Assembly (NCBI RefSeq): GCF_000952155.1
Contig: NZ_JYON01000010.1
Location: 1 to 64,000, forward strand
Length of the DNA: 64,000 bases
Direction: 5' to 3'
DNA from: Aliterella atlantica CENA595
Lineage (GTDB): Bacteria; Cyanobacteriota; Cyanobacteriia; Cyanobacteriales; Chroococcidiopsidaceae
Positions 9,342-14,044 of this stretch are shown here, in pieces (within the stretch, counting starts at the first letter, position 1; each line of letters starts with the position of its first letter). The position numbers and the translations under genes are program-made. Under the pieces are notes generated by a model. It was not told where the DNA came from and did not search any database. It was given only the letters and a program-made list of their open reading frames with translations.

Positions 9342-9380
9342 AAGGGCGTACTATTTAAGTACGCCCTTGTAATTTTTATG
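9342..9380. terminator. Bidirectional intrinsic terminator
   Basis: AAGGGCGTAC (342-351 of this kb) pairs perfectly with GTACGCCCTT (359-368) around a 7-base loop. AT-rich sequence with short T-runs lies on both sides. It directly follows the stop of the minus-strand gene at 9376. Confidence 0.75.
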
Positions 9381-9714
9381 CCATAGGTAAGCTTTCTGTA
9401 CGTAAAGGAACCAAATCGCCAGTAGTGGTAAGTCCTAGTAACATTGATTCTTGCGGTCGAATTATTTGTCCTGAAAGTACGCAACGTTCCTCTTTTTGGG
9501 CTGTAGCAGCAAAACTCGCTCGAATATCCTCACTGGAATATTGGGATTTGTAATCGCCAGATTTCTGCTGCACGTAGTTCCACAAAATATCTCTAATTAG
9601 AGCTTGATATCCAACATTGCCTGAAAGTTCTTTAAGTTTGTCTTTCAACTCCCTCTCTAGCCGGATGCTAGTGACTTCCATTTCTGTCGTAGTGGTGCGC
9701 GTGAGTGTATGCAT
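9376..9714 (-). CDS. Conserved hypothetical with ribbon-helix-helix-like N-terminus
   Basis: From the ATG at 9714 (complement) the product is 112 residues: MHTLTRTTTTEMEVTSIRLERELKDKLKELSG then GYQALIRDILWNYV. The EVTSIRLERELKDKLKEL pattern resembles the strand and first helix of ribbon-helix-helix DNA-binding proteins. The C-terminal half (SSEDIRASFAATAQKEERC...) is unrecognised. I prefer this start over the longer one at 9780 because a GGAG box stands just upstream and the extra residues look untranslated. A terminator follows. A role in transcription control is inference. Confidence 0.65.
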   Translation of the reverse strand: MHTLTRTTTTEMEVTSIRLERELKDKLKELSGNVGYQALIRDILWNYVQQKSGDYKSQYSSEDIRASFAATAQKEERCVLSGQIIRPQESMLLGLTTTGDLVPLRTESLPMA

Positions 9715-9760
9715 CTTTAATTTCTCCAATATCTGGACAGGATAGTAATACAAGTGTAGT

Positions 9761-10045
9761 ATGTTTAAAGGAATGTTCAAGTCGCTCTTTAACTTAGTGA
9801 AATTTTCTGTGAAACCTCAAACCTCTATTTCCAAACCGTCGCCCTCCGGCTCAATGCATTTGAGTTGGGAATTGGCAGCTTTGGGAGTGGAGTGTCTATT
9901 TACAGACGATCGCCTCAGTCGGCGACAGATCGCAGCAGGAAATCATGAAAATTTGGCATATATCGGCAGCGGTGCGCTAAACCAAGCACTGCCAAATAAG
10001 CAAAGAAGCGGGAGGTACAGGCACAGAGTCGCCGTACCAATATAA
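9761..10045 (+). CDS. Possible small hypothetical protein
   Basis: A 94-codon frame (MFKGMFKSLFNLVKFSVK...) with a basic start and a more globular centre (LSWELAALGVECLFTDDRLSRR). There is no clear ribosome-binding site and I do not recognise a family. It overlaps no other gene when the minus-strand neighbour starts at 9714, and a terminator follows at 10075. It may equally be spurious. Confidence 0.3.
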   Translation: MFKGMFKSLFNLVKFSVKPQTSISKPSPSGSMHLSWELAALGVECLFTDDRLSRRQIAAGNHENLAYIGSGALNQALPNKQRSGRYRHRVAVPI

Positions 10046-10074
10046 AAATAAAGACTTTTATTTAGTCATTGTCA

Positions 10075-10109
10075 GCCCCCGCCTCTAAATAGTAGAAGCG
10101 GGGGTTTTT
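10075..10109 (+). terminator. Intrinsic terminator
   Basis: CCCCCGC (10076-10082) pairs with GCGGGGG (10098-10104), followed by a T-run. It separates the small frame at 9761 from the HNH gene that starts at 10127. Confidence 0.75.
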
Positions 10110-10126
10110 CTATAAGGAGTAAAGTT

Positions 10127-10648
10127 GTGACGAGCGCTTTGGCTCAAGTGTTAGACCATTCTGTAGTGGTATTTTCCAAGAACTATTTGCCGATTAGCCG
10201 CGTCAATATCAAACGCGCGATCGCGCTGATGGTTACAGGTAAAGCTGAAGCACTAGACTTGACGGACGAAACGGCGTGGTTAGTGCGATCGCCTAATTTG
10301 GTAATTGCCGTACCGCAACATATCCGTCTAACGATTGCCAGCACCGAACGGATTTGGAAAGTACCCCCAGTAAATCGGCGCGAAGTCTTGAAGAGGGATA
10401 ACCACAGTTGCCAATACTGCGGTAGCAACAAACATTTGACGCTAGATCATGTCATTCCGGTATCAAAAGGCGGTCAGCATAAATGGGATAACGTCGTCAC
10501 AGCCTGCGAACCGTGCAACCAGCGCAAACGCGATCGCACGCCTAGTGAAGCTAATATGCCGCTACACACCAAACCAAAAGCGCCAATGCATCCCACTGTA
10601 GCTTTTGCCGAAAACTTCTGGCACAACGAAAATGCCTGCTCCCAATAG
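10127..10648 (+). CDS. HNH endonuclease family protein
   Basis: A 173-residue protein with a C-terminal HNH module: CQYCGSNKHLTLDHVIPVSKGG followed by NVVTACEPCNQRKRDR. The two CxxC pairs would bind structural zinc and DHVIP supplies the metal and catalytic histidine. The N-terminal half (VVFSKNYLPISRVNIKRAIALM) is the conserved leader of a chromosomal HNH family widespread in cyanobacteria, so this is probably not an intron or phage enzyme despite lying about 0.7 kb before the tRNA array. Start is GTG at 10127 with AAGGAG upstream. It is 14 bases before the next gene, so the two likely form an operon. Biological target unknown. Confidence 0.85.
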   Translation: MTSALAQVLDHSVVVFSKNYLPISRVNIKRAIALMVTGKAEALDLTDETAWLVRSPNLVIAVPQHIRLTIASTERIWKVPPVNRREVLKRDNHSCQYCGSNKHLTLDHVIPVSKGGQHKWDNVVTACEPCNQRKRDRTPSEANMPLHTKPKAPMHPTVAFAENFWHNENACSQ

Positions 10649-10662
10649 GAGGATTAAGGACA

Positions 10663-11052
10663 ATGCTGAAACTAACTTACATTGAGACTGGTTTTTATTT
10701 GGAATACATAGCTAAATCCTTAGAGGAGTGGGTACAAGGGCGAGTAATTTTGGCGCTAAGGGTTGGCGAGTGTTTGTGCATCGAACCTAGTACGGCTGCC
10801 TTTCTGCTCCCTGCGGATCTACCAGGTTTAGATACATTGGCTGTTGAAGTCAGACGGCAAGAGCCAGATGCTATTACTTTGAGTCTCTGCGATGCTGAGT
10901 ATGTTGAAGTCAGTATCAAAGGTACTTGGGTAAGTTCTGATACAGATAGCAATGAGGGCGTGTTTGTCGCCGCGATGTCTCACTCAATTGAGTTTTTCTT
11001 GCTCAAGTTGTGGCAAGCTTCTCAAGTTAGCGCTTCTGTTTTGAGCGAGTAG
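10663..11052 (+). CDS. alr0857-like conserved cyanobacterial protein
   Basis: A 129-residue soluble protein (MLKLTYIETGFYLEYIAKSLEEWVQGRVILALRVG...) that I take to be the family named after Anabaena alr0857, found throughout filamentous cyanobacteria with no known function. The SLEEWVQGRVILALR and EPSTAAFLLPADLPGL segments are the basis. A ribosome-binding site (AGGAGG) stands 10-15 bases upstream. It is probably co-transcribed with the HNH gene and ends at a terminator, so it does not belong to the tRNA array transcript. Confidence 0.65.
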   Translation: MLKLTYIETGFYLEYIAKSLEEWVQGRVILALRVGECLCIEPSTAAFLLPADLPGLDTLAVEVRRQEPDAITLSLCDAEYVEVSIKGTWVSSDTDSNEGVFVAAMSHSIEFFLLKLWQASQVSASVLSE

Positions 11053-11068
11053 GTACGGATGCGCGTAG

Positions 11069-11097
11069 TGGGGGCACAATCAGCGCCCCTATTTTTT
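11069..11097 (+). terminator. Intrinsic terminator before the tRNA island
   Basis: GGGGGC (11069-11074) can pair with the GCGCCCC block (11083-11089) and is followed by TATTTTTT. It ends the HNH/alr0857-like unit. A second palindrome (AAGGGCGCAAT / ATTGCGCCTTT, 11133-11156) follows. Confidence 0.65.
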
Positions 11098-11211
11098 GGG
11101 AATGCGCGATCGTATATATGGGCGCAATGGGTAAGGGCGCAATGCATTGCGCCTTTACGTGGTTTAACGCTACTACGGTGTAGCATTTTTAAAAATCTTT
11201 TCTCCTACCCC

Positions 11212-11240
11212 TTGACATTTTTGTAGTATTTTTGTAGTAT
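11212..11240 (+). promoter_or_regulatory. Promoter of the tRNA array
   Basis: A consensus-like -35 box TTGACA (11212-11217) and a -10 box TAGTAT (11235-11240) are separated by exactly 17 bases; TATAAA overlaps the -10 at 11238. The spacer is built from two copies of ATTTTTGTAGT in tandem (11217-11227 and 11228-11238), which could be an operator. Transcription would start near 11247, about 75 bases before the first tRNA. No other good promoter is visible inside the array, so a long polycistronic tRNA precursor is plausible. Confidence 0.75.
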
Positions 11241-11323
11241 AAATGTAAGGCAAGAGACAAAGAGCTAAAAACTTTGATCTCAAGCAATTGGAACCTTGAA
11301 AACTGAATAATTCCACGATTAAT

Positions 11324-11397
11324 CGCGGTGTAGCTCAATTGGTTAGAGCGTCCGGTTGTCTGCCGGAAAGTTGCGAGTTCGAGTCTCGTCACCGTGG
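11324..11397 (+). tRNA. tRNA-Asp(GTC)
   Basis: Acceptor CGCGGTG pairs with CACCGTG (one G-U). Anticodon stem TCCGG / CCGGA encloses TTGTCTG, anticodon GTC. T loop TTCGAGT is intact and the discriminator is G, as expected for Asp. First gene of the array. CCA is not encoded. Confidence 0.92.
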
Positions 11398-11400
11398 TAA

Positions 11401-11476
11401 AGACTGAGTACCCAAGCGGCTCAAGGGGGAAGATTGCAAACCTTCTATACGTGAGTTCAAATCTCACCTCAGTCTT
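11401..11476 (+). tRNA. tRNA-Cys(GCA)
   Basis: Acceptor AGACTGA is perfectly complementary to TCAGTCT. The anticodon loop TTGCAAA gives GCA; the stem has one A-C mismatch at its loop end. T arm GTGAG / CTCAC with loop TTCAAAT. Discriminator T fits cysteine. The 5' base is A instead of the usual G. Confidence 0.88.
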
Positions 11477-11480
11477 GAAT

Positions 11481-11509
11481 GCGTTAGCGAAGCTTACCGA
11501 AGGTATCGC
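11481..11509 (+). repeat. Dispersed palindromic cyanobacterial repeat
   Basis: GCGTTAGCGAAGCTTACCG followed by AAGGTATCGC is a small imperfect palindrome of the kind scattered through cyanobacterial genomes. Its right end forms the first bases of the acceptor stem of the next tRNA, so the repeat abuts or overlaps the tRNA 5' end. Confidence 0.55.
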
Positions 11510-11578
11510 AGCGTAGCTTAACAGTAGAGCGCCAAGCTCATAACTTGGTCGATGCGGGTGCAAATCCCACTGCTGTCA
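11507..11578 (+). tRNA. tRNA with anticodon CAT (Met or Ile2), divergent
   Basis: Anticodon stem CCAAG / CTTGG with loop CTCATAA is clean (CAT). The acceptor pairs except at position 1 (C-C), the T loop reads TGCAAAT instead of TTCAAAT, the T stem has one mismatch and the 7-base D loop lacks the usual GG. The 5' end lies in a dispersed repeat. Sequence cannot tell elongator Met from lysidine-modified Ile2. Function is less certain than for its neighbours. Confidence 0.72.
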
Positions 11579-11592
11579 CCTGTGCCTAATAT

Positions 11593-11683
11593 GGCTCTAT
11601 TGTCTAGCGGTCAAGGACATCCGACTTTCGGAGAACACGGGTACTCTACGAGAAGGCTTCGCCTACGAGTCCCGTTAGGGCTA
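11593..11683 (+). pseudogene. tRNA-Glu-like gene split by a repeat in the T loop
   Basis: Acceptor GGCTCTA pairs with TAGGGCT and the D arm (GTCTAGCGGTCAAGGAC) matches tRNA-Glu. The T stem ACGGG / CCCGT is intact, but its loop is 29 bases instead of 7 because a 22-base palindromic repeat (CTACGAGAAGGCTTCGCC core, 11647-11664) has entered, flanked by TAC on both sides. The anticodon arm is also broken: around CTTTC only three base pairs form. The normal copy at 6065 is intact. This gene is probably dead unless the insert is removed from the RNA. Confidence 0.75.
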
Positions 11684-11690
11684 CTGTATT

Positions 11691-11773
11691 GGGTTGGCTC
11701 ACCTATGGGTGCGGGTAGCGGTCTGTAAAACCGCCGCTTAATTGCTTTGCTGGTTCAAATCTAGCCCAACCCA
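11691..11773 (+). tRNA. tRNA-Tyr(GTA)
   Basis: Acceptor GGGTTGG / CCAACCC is perfect. Anticodon stem GCGGT / ACCGC encloses CTGTAAA (GTA). A long class II variable arm follows, as bacterial Tyr requires, and the discriminator is A. The D loop is unusually short. Confidence 0.9.
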
Positions 11774-11777
11774 TTGT

Positions 11778-11864
11778 GGAGAAGTGACTGAGAGGCTTAT
11801 AGTATCTTCCTGCTAAGAAGACACGGTTTAAAACCCGTCGGGGGTTCAAATCCCCCCTTCTCCG
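11778..11864 (+). tRNA. tRNA-Ser(GCT)
   Basis: Acceptor GGAGAAG / CTTCTCC is perfect. Anticodon stem TCTTC / GAAGA with loop CTGCTAA gives GCT. The long class II variable arm (around ACGGTTTAAAACCCGT) and discriminator G are normal for serine. Confidence 0.94.
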
Positions 11865-11895
11865 TGCAATTAGGGCGATCGCAAATCAAATTTGA

Positions 11896-11970
11896 TGCCT
11901 CATAGCTCAACGGCAGAGCGTCCCGCTGTTAACGGGAATGTTGTAGGTTCAAATCCTACTGAGGCAGCCA
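11896..11970 (+). tRNA. tRNA-Asn(GTT), CCA encoded
   Basis: Acceptor TGCCTCA / TGAGGCA is perfect and the D arm (AGCTCAACGGCAGAGC) is canonical. Stem TCCCG / CGGGA encloses CTGTTAA (GTT). Discriminator G967 is followed directly by CCA at 11968-11970, which most tRNAs of this array lack. Confidence 0.93.
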
Positions 11971-11975
11971 TTTAT

Positions 11976-12047
11976 TGCCGAGTGGACGAATGGCAAGTCG
12001 CATGGCTCTGAACCATGAGATTACAGGTTCAAACCCTGTCTCGGCAT
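11976..12047 (+). tRNA. tRNA-Gln(CTG)
   Basis: Acceptor TGCCGAG / CTCGGCA and anticodon stem CATGG / CCATG are both perfect. The loop CTCTGAA gives CTG. It reads CAG codons, which the TTG tRNA beside it could also read by wobble, so it is not strictly needed. The discriminator is T instead of the usual G. Confidence 0.88.
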
Positions 12048-12051
12048 CTAT

Positions 12052-12124
12052 AGCCCTGTGGTGTAATTGGCAACACATCTGAATTTGGCTCAGATGACTC
12101 CAGGTTCGAGTCCTGGCGGGGCTG
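12052..12124 (+). tRNA. tRNA-Gln(TTG)
   Basis: Acceptor AGCCCTG / CGGGGCT has one U-G pair. Anticodon stem TCTGA / TCAGA encloses ATTTGGC, anticodon TTG. Position 37 is G where A is usual, and position 32 is A. The D stem GTGT / ACAC and T loop TTCGAGT are intact, and discriminator G fits Gln. Confidence 0.85.
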
Positions 12125-12133
12125 TCAAATTCT

Positions 12134-12212
12134 ACTCCTGTAGCCCAATTGGTAGTAGGCGACTGTCTCAAAAACAGTTCATGTGTGGGTTCGACTCCCA
12201 CCAGGAGTACCA
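12134..12212 (+). tRNA. tRNA-Leu(CAA)-like with short variable arm, CCA encoded
   Basis: Acceptor ACTCCTG / CAGGAGT and anticodon stem ACTGT / ACAGT are perfect. Loop CTCAAAA gives CAA. Only six bases (12179-12184) separate the anticodon stem from the T stem, so this is a class I tRNA, whereas bacterial Leu tRNAs carry a long variable arm. Discriminator A fits Leu, and CCA follows at 12210-12212. It shares the TGTAGCCCAATTGG block with the next three Leu-type genes. Charging by LeuRS is uncertain. Confidence 0.85.
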
Positions 12213-12218
12213 AATTTG

Positions 12219-12294
12219 GCTCCTGTAGCCCAATTGGAAGAAGGCGACAGACTTAAAATCTGTTTATGTAAGGGTTCGAGTCCCTTCAGGAGCA
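12219..12294 (+). tRNA. tRNA-Leu(TAA)-like with short variable arm
   Basis: Acceptor GCTCCTG / CAGGAGC and anticodon stem ACAGA / TCTGT are perfect. Loop CTTAAAA gives TAA. The variable region is about six bases, so class I. Very similar to the preceding CAA gene in acceptor and D arm, implying duplication. Unlike the usual cyanobacterial tRNA-Leu(TAA) it has no group I intron. Confidence 0.86.
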
Positions 12295-12324
12295 TACAAG
12301 CGATCGGACTTTACATACGGACTC

Positions 12325-12367
12325 AAGAGTATTAACTGGTCGCTGGTCACTGGTTACTGGTCACTGT
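12325..12367. repeat. Dispersed CTGGTCACTGGT-type repeat
   Basis: Near-tandem units of CTGGTCACTGG and CTGGTTACTGG occupy the widest gap of the array (12295-12370). A related sequence in the opposite orientation occurs at 61118-61146 (ATCAGCGACCAGTGAC). Such units are common in cyanobacterial intergenic DNA. Confidence 0.6.
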
Positions 12368-12370
12368 CAA

Positions 12371-12442
12371 CGGGGTGTAGCTCAGGGGGAGAGCGCCTGC
12401 TTTGGGAGCAGAATGTCGTGGGTTCAAATCCTACCACTCCGA
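12371..12442 (+). tRNA. tRNA-Pro(TGG)
   Basis: Acceptor CGGGGTG / CACTCCG has one G-U pair. Anticodon loop TTTGGGA gives TGG; the stem CCTGC / GCAGA has one C-A mismatch at its outer end. D arm AGCTCAGGGGGAGAGC and T loop TTCAAAT are normal, discriminator A. Confidence 0.9.
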
Positions 12443-12450
12443 TTTGCCAT

Positions 12451-12525
12451 ACTCCCGTAGCCCAACTAGGCAGAGGCGTTAGGTCGAGAGCCTAATTAGT
12501 ACCAGTTCAAATCTGGTCGGGAGTA
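12451..12525 (+). tRNA. tRNA-Leu(GAG)-like with C33 and short variable arm
   Basis: Acceptor ACTCCCG / CGGGAGT and anticodon stem TTAGG / CCTAA are perfect. The loop TCGAGAG places GAG at 34-36 but C, not the near-universal T, at position 33. The variable region is about five bases (class I). Discriminator A. It belongs to the same family as the other short-armed Leu genes. Confidence 0.82.
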
Positions 12526-12533
12526 TCAAATTT

Positions 12534-12608
12534 ACCCCTGTAGCCCAATTGGCACGAGGCGCTGCGCTTAGAACGTAGATATTGCTGGTTCAAGTCCAGT
12601 CAGGGGTA
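12534..12608 (+). tRNA. tRNA-Leu(TAG)-like with short variable arm
   Basis: Acceptor ACCCCTG / CAGGGGT is perfect. Anticodon stem CTGCG / CGTAG (one G-U) encloses CTTAGAA, anticodon TAG. Short class I variable region, discriminator A. Fourth member of the Leu-type group; together they cover CAA, TAA, GAG and TAG. Confidence 0.85.
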
Positions 12609-12618
12609 TTGGTGATAA

Positions 12619-12695
12619 TGCGGGGATGAAGCAAAGGCGGCTTGCCAGGTTCATACCCTGGAAATCAGTAGGTTCGACTCCTACCCCCGCCACCA
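12619..12695 (+). tRNA. tRNA with anticodon CAT (Met/fMet/Ile2), CCA encoded
   Basis: Anticodon stem CCAGG / CCTGG with loop TTCATAC gives CAT. The acceptor GCGGGG pairs with CCCCGC while position 1-72 is T-C, an unpaired end reminiscent of initiator tRNA. The three G-C pairs of the anticodon stem of true initiators are not present, so the type is left open. D stem AAGC / GCTT, T arm GTAGG / CCTAC, discriminator A and CCA at 12693-12695. Confidence 0.82.
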
Positions 12696-12703
12696 AATCA
12701 CAC

Positions 12704-12777
12704 GGGTCTGTAGCTTAACTGGGAAAGCGTCTACCTTGCAAGTAGAAAGATGTGGGTTCGATTCCCATCAGTATCCA
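12704..12777 (+). tRNA. tRNA-Ala(TGC) with bulged acceptor
   Basis: Anticodon stem TCTAC / GTAGA with loop CTTGCAA gives TGC. The acceptor GGGTCTG pairs fully with the 3' strand only if T12772 is bulged; then G706-T774 forms the G3-U70 pair that AlaRS needs, and the discriminator is A777. Without the bulge two mismatches arise. T loop TTCGATT is normal. Confidence 0.82.
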
Positions 12778-12781
12778 CTGT

Positions 12782-12857
12782 GGTGTCTGAAGTCAAAGCG
12801 GTCGAGACGCTTGTTTGTGGAACAAGTAATTAGGGAGTTCAAGTCTCCTCAGACACC
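12782..12857 (+). tRNA. tRNA-His(GTG)
   Basis: Acceptor GTGTCTG / CAGACAC is perfect. An extra G at 12782 (G-1) faces discriminator C857, the histidine identity pair. Anticodon stem CTTGT / ACAAG encloses TTGTGGA (GTG). T loop TTCAAGT. Confidence 0.93.
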
Positions 12858-12860
12858 CTC

Positions 12861-12943
12861 GGAAGATGCCGCTAAATGGTCGGCAACTGGTCTTGAAAAT
12901 CAGGGTAGGGTAACACCTAGGGGTTCGATTCCTCCATCTTCCT
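12861..12943 (+). tRNA. tRNA-Ser(TGA)
   Basis: Acceptor GGAAGAT / ATCTTCC is perfect. Anticodon stem CTGGT / ATCAG encloses CTTGAAA, anticodon TGA. A class II variable arm of about 15 bases is present. The discriminator is T where serine normally has G, and the T stem has one mismatch, so charging efficiency is uncertain. Confidence 0.85.
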
Positions 12944-12948
12944 TATGA

Positions 12949-13021
12949 CCACTGAAGGCGGAAATAGTGACGCGCACAGCCGATAACTGTGTTGTAGGAG
13001 GGGCAGTACCTCCTCGGTGGA
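12949..13021 (+). tRNA. tRNA-Ile(GAT)-like, divergent, with C33
   Basis: Acceptor CCACTGA pairs with TCGGTGG (one U-G). D stem GCG / CGC, anticodon stem CACAG / CTGTG and T stem GGAGG / CCTCC are all intact. The anticodon loop CCGATAA gives GAT but with C at 33, and the T loop is GGCAGTA, lacking the TTC signature. Standard tRNA finders could miss it. A tRNA fold is clear; activity in translation is doubtful. Confidence 0.65.
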
Positions 13022-13028
13022 TACTTGT

Positions 13029-13290
13029 GGGGAGGTCGCCTAATGTGGAATGGCACCGCAAAAATGTTGTGAAGCGGCTCCTAAAACGACGGCTGAGTTT
13101 GTTAAGTAGGGTAATAAAGTTGCTTCGCGACGTTCCCCAAAAACGGCAAATTGGCGACAGGTTACAGAAGCACTGAAAGGAATTAATAGTCCGAGATGGG
13201 GGTAGTTCCCATTAACCTACGGGTTGTAAGAAAGCGCGTTTCCTAAAAGTTGCTGTCAGTACGATGCGGGTTCGAGTCCCGTCCTCTCCT
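13029..13290 (+). pseudogene. tRNA split by about 180 bases
   Basis: The 5' half has acceptor GGGGAGG (13029-13035) and a good D arm (GCC / GGC around TAATGTGGAAT). The 3' half has T arm GCGGG-TTCGAGT-CCCGT (13266-13282) and acceptor CCTCTCC (13283-13289), which pairs with GGGGAGG with one G-U. About 180 bases lie between the anticodon region and the T arm. A hairpin CCGC / GCGG containing TTGTGAA (13056-13077) may be the anticodon arm, but no clean 7-base loop forms. The insert contains a TTCGCGACGTTCCCC repeat-like piece and an ATGGG / CCCAT hairpin. I could not find the conserved cores of a group I intron. Confidence 0.5.
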
Positions 13291-13294
13291 TTTT

Positions 13295-13364
13295 CCCTTG
13301 GCTGCTGGATGCAGACTTATCTCTACGAAAGATTAGTAGCTAGGTTCAATTCCTAGACAAGGGG
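13295..13364 (+). tRNA. tRNA-Arg(ACG)
   Basis: Acceptor CCCTTG pairs with CAAGGG; the seventh pair is G-A. D stem CTGC / GCAG has a 5-base loop. The anticodon loop CTACGAA gives ACG (A34 usually becomes inosine), with a four-pair stem. T arm CTAGG / CCTAG, loop TTCAATT. Discriminator G. Somewhat reduced but recognisable. Confidence 0.78.
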
Positions 13365-13385
13365 TTAGTTTAGATGATGTTTTTT

Positions 13386-13458
13386 GGGGATATAGCTCAG
13401 TTGGTAGAGCAGGAAACTCTTAATTTCATGGTTGCAGGTTCGATCCCTGTTATCCCCA
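13386..13458 (+). tRNA. tRNA-Lys(CTT)
   Basis: Acceptor GGGGATA / TATCCCC is perfect and the D arm (AGCTCAGTTGGTAGAGC) is canonical. Anticodon loop CTCTTAA gives CTT with a stem of four pairs plus one G-A. T loop TTCGATC, discriminator A. A poly-T stretch stands just upstream. Confidence 0.92.
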
Positions 13459-13470
13459 TTTAATTTTATC

Positions 13471-13543
13471 GGGTGGTTGGCATAGCGGCTCGTGCAGCGA
13501 ACTTTTAATTCGCACTAGAGAGGTTCGACTCCTCTACCGCCCA
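13471..13543 (+). tRNA. tRNA-Lys(TTT)
   Basis: Acceptor GGGTGGT / ACCGCCC has one U-G pair. Anticodon stem GCGAA / TTCGC is perfect around CTTTTAA, anticodon TTT. T arm GAGAG-type with loop TTCGACT, discriminator A. Last gene of the array, 39 bases before the next reading frame's ATG. Confidence 0.92.
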
Positions 13544-13582
13544 TTTTATTTGAGAGGCGCGATCGCTTTTACTTATTCGTCT

Positions 13583-14044
13583 ATGACCTACAAAACATTA
13601 GCGGAAATTGAAAGTCTAGTTGGAGCTTTTGAAGATTGCGTGCTGCCTCGTTCCTGTTGGACTCATCAAGCTCATTTGACTGTTGCTTTATGGTATCTTA
13701 CGCATTTTTCAGAGGAACAAGCAATTAACTGTATGCGCGATCGCATTCGTAAATACAACGTTGCCACCGGAGTTGAAAACACAAAAAATAGCGGCTATCA
13801 CGAGACAATAACTTTATTTTGGCTGCGGGTTATTTCCAACTATCTTATTTCTGAAATTCAAGTCTATGAGCTTGTAGATATAGCTAATAAGTTACTCAAT
13901 ACATACAAAAATTCTGGACTTGTATTTGAATATTACAGTCGCAATTTATTGTTGTCTTTTGTGGCTCGTAGTAACTGGATCGAGCCAAATCTTAAGCCCT
14001 TATCATATCTGTTTGAAAATAGCAAGATAAATGAGCATATTTAA
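13583..14044 (+). CDS. Conserved hypothetical protein of the tRNA island
   Basis: From the ATG at 13583 (MTYKTLAEIESLVGAFED) the product is about 153 residues. I recognise only a widespread unnamed family with the pattern SCWTHQAHLTVALWYLTHF and a conserved GYHETITLFWLRVI segment; the invariant His and Glu residues suggest a binding or catalytic site, but no function is known to me. A longer start at 13550 is possible but lies almost against the last tRNA. Its stop overlaps the ATG of the RNA ligase gene by 14 bases, so the two are probably translationally coupled. Confidence 0.75.
   Translation: MTYKTLAEIESLVGAFEDCVLPRSCWTHQAHLTVALWYLTHFSEEQAINCMRDRIRKYNVATGVENTKNSGYHETITLFWLRVISNYLISEIQVYELVDIANKLLNTYKNSGLVFEYYSRNLLLSFVARSNWIEPNLKPLSYLFENSKINEHI

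Larger units (their letters stand above)
11324..13543 (+). other. Array of 23 tRNA and tRNA-like genes
   Basis: All genes lie on one strand in the order Asp, Cys, Met/Ile2, Glu-like (split), Tyr, Ser, Asn, Gln, Gln, Leu, Leu, Pro, Leu, Leu, Met/Ile2, Ala, His, Ser, Ile-like, split tRNA, Arg, Lys, Lys. Spacers are usually 4-40 bases. I see no Gly, Val, Thr, Trp or Phe tRNA. Several members depart from canonical structure. Comparable arrays are known from some cyanobacteria, for example a plasmid cluster in Anabaena PCC 7120. Open frames inside this stretch are by-products of tRNA sequence. Confidence 0.93.

Noticed and set aside
10127..10648. HNH gene as a homing endonuclease belonging to the tRNA array
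   Set aside because: The protein is a widespread chromosomal cyanobacterial HNH family, and a terminator lies between its operon and the array promoter.
12619..12695. Initiator tRNA-Met
   Set aside because: The unpaired first position fits, but the consecutive G-C pairs of the initiator anticodon stem are missing, so only the CAT anticodon is claimed.
13070..13090. CTCCTAAAACG resembling an anticodon loop with CTA (amber suppressor), and a similar TTCCTAAAAG at 13239-13250
   Set aside because: In both cases the flanking bases form at most one to three pairs and position 33 would be C, so no real anticodon arm exists. I do not claim a suppressor tRNA for the TAG codons.
11956..13176. Open reading frames across the tRNA array (for example 11956-12213 minus, 12736-12948 and 12967-13176 plus)
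   Set aside because: Each lies over well-formed tRNA genes, and their translations consist of tRNA-derived sequence with no family resemblance.
13056..13265. Group I intron inside the split tRNA
   Set aside because: TAGTCC at 13187 resembles one conserved element, but I found no matching partner strand and no P/Q core, and the 5' exon lacks a normal anticodon loop. A covariance search would be needed.
11324..13543. CRISPR array
   Set aside because: The regularly spaced similar segments are tRNA genes with full cloverleafs, not identical repeats with unique spacers; no cas genes are present.
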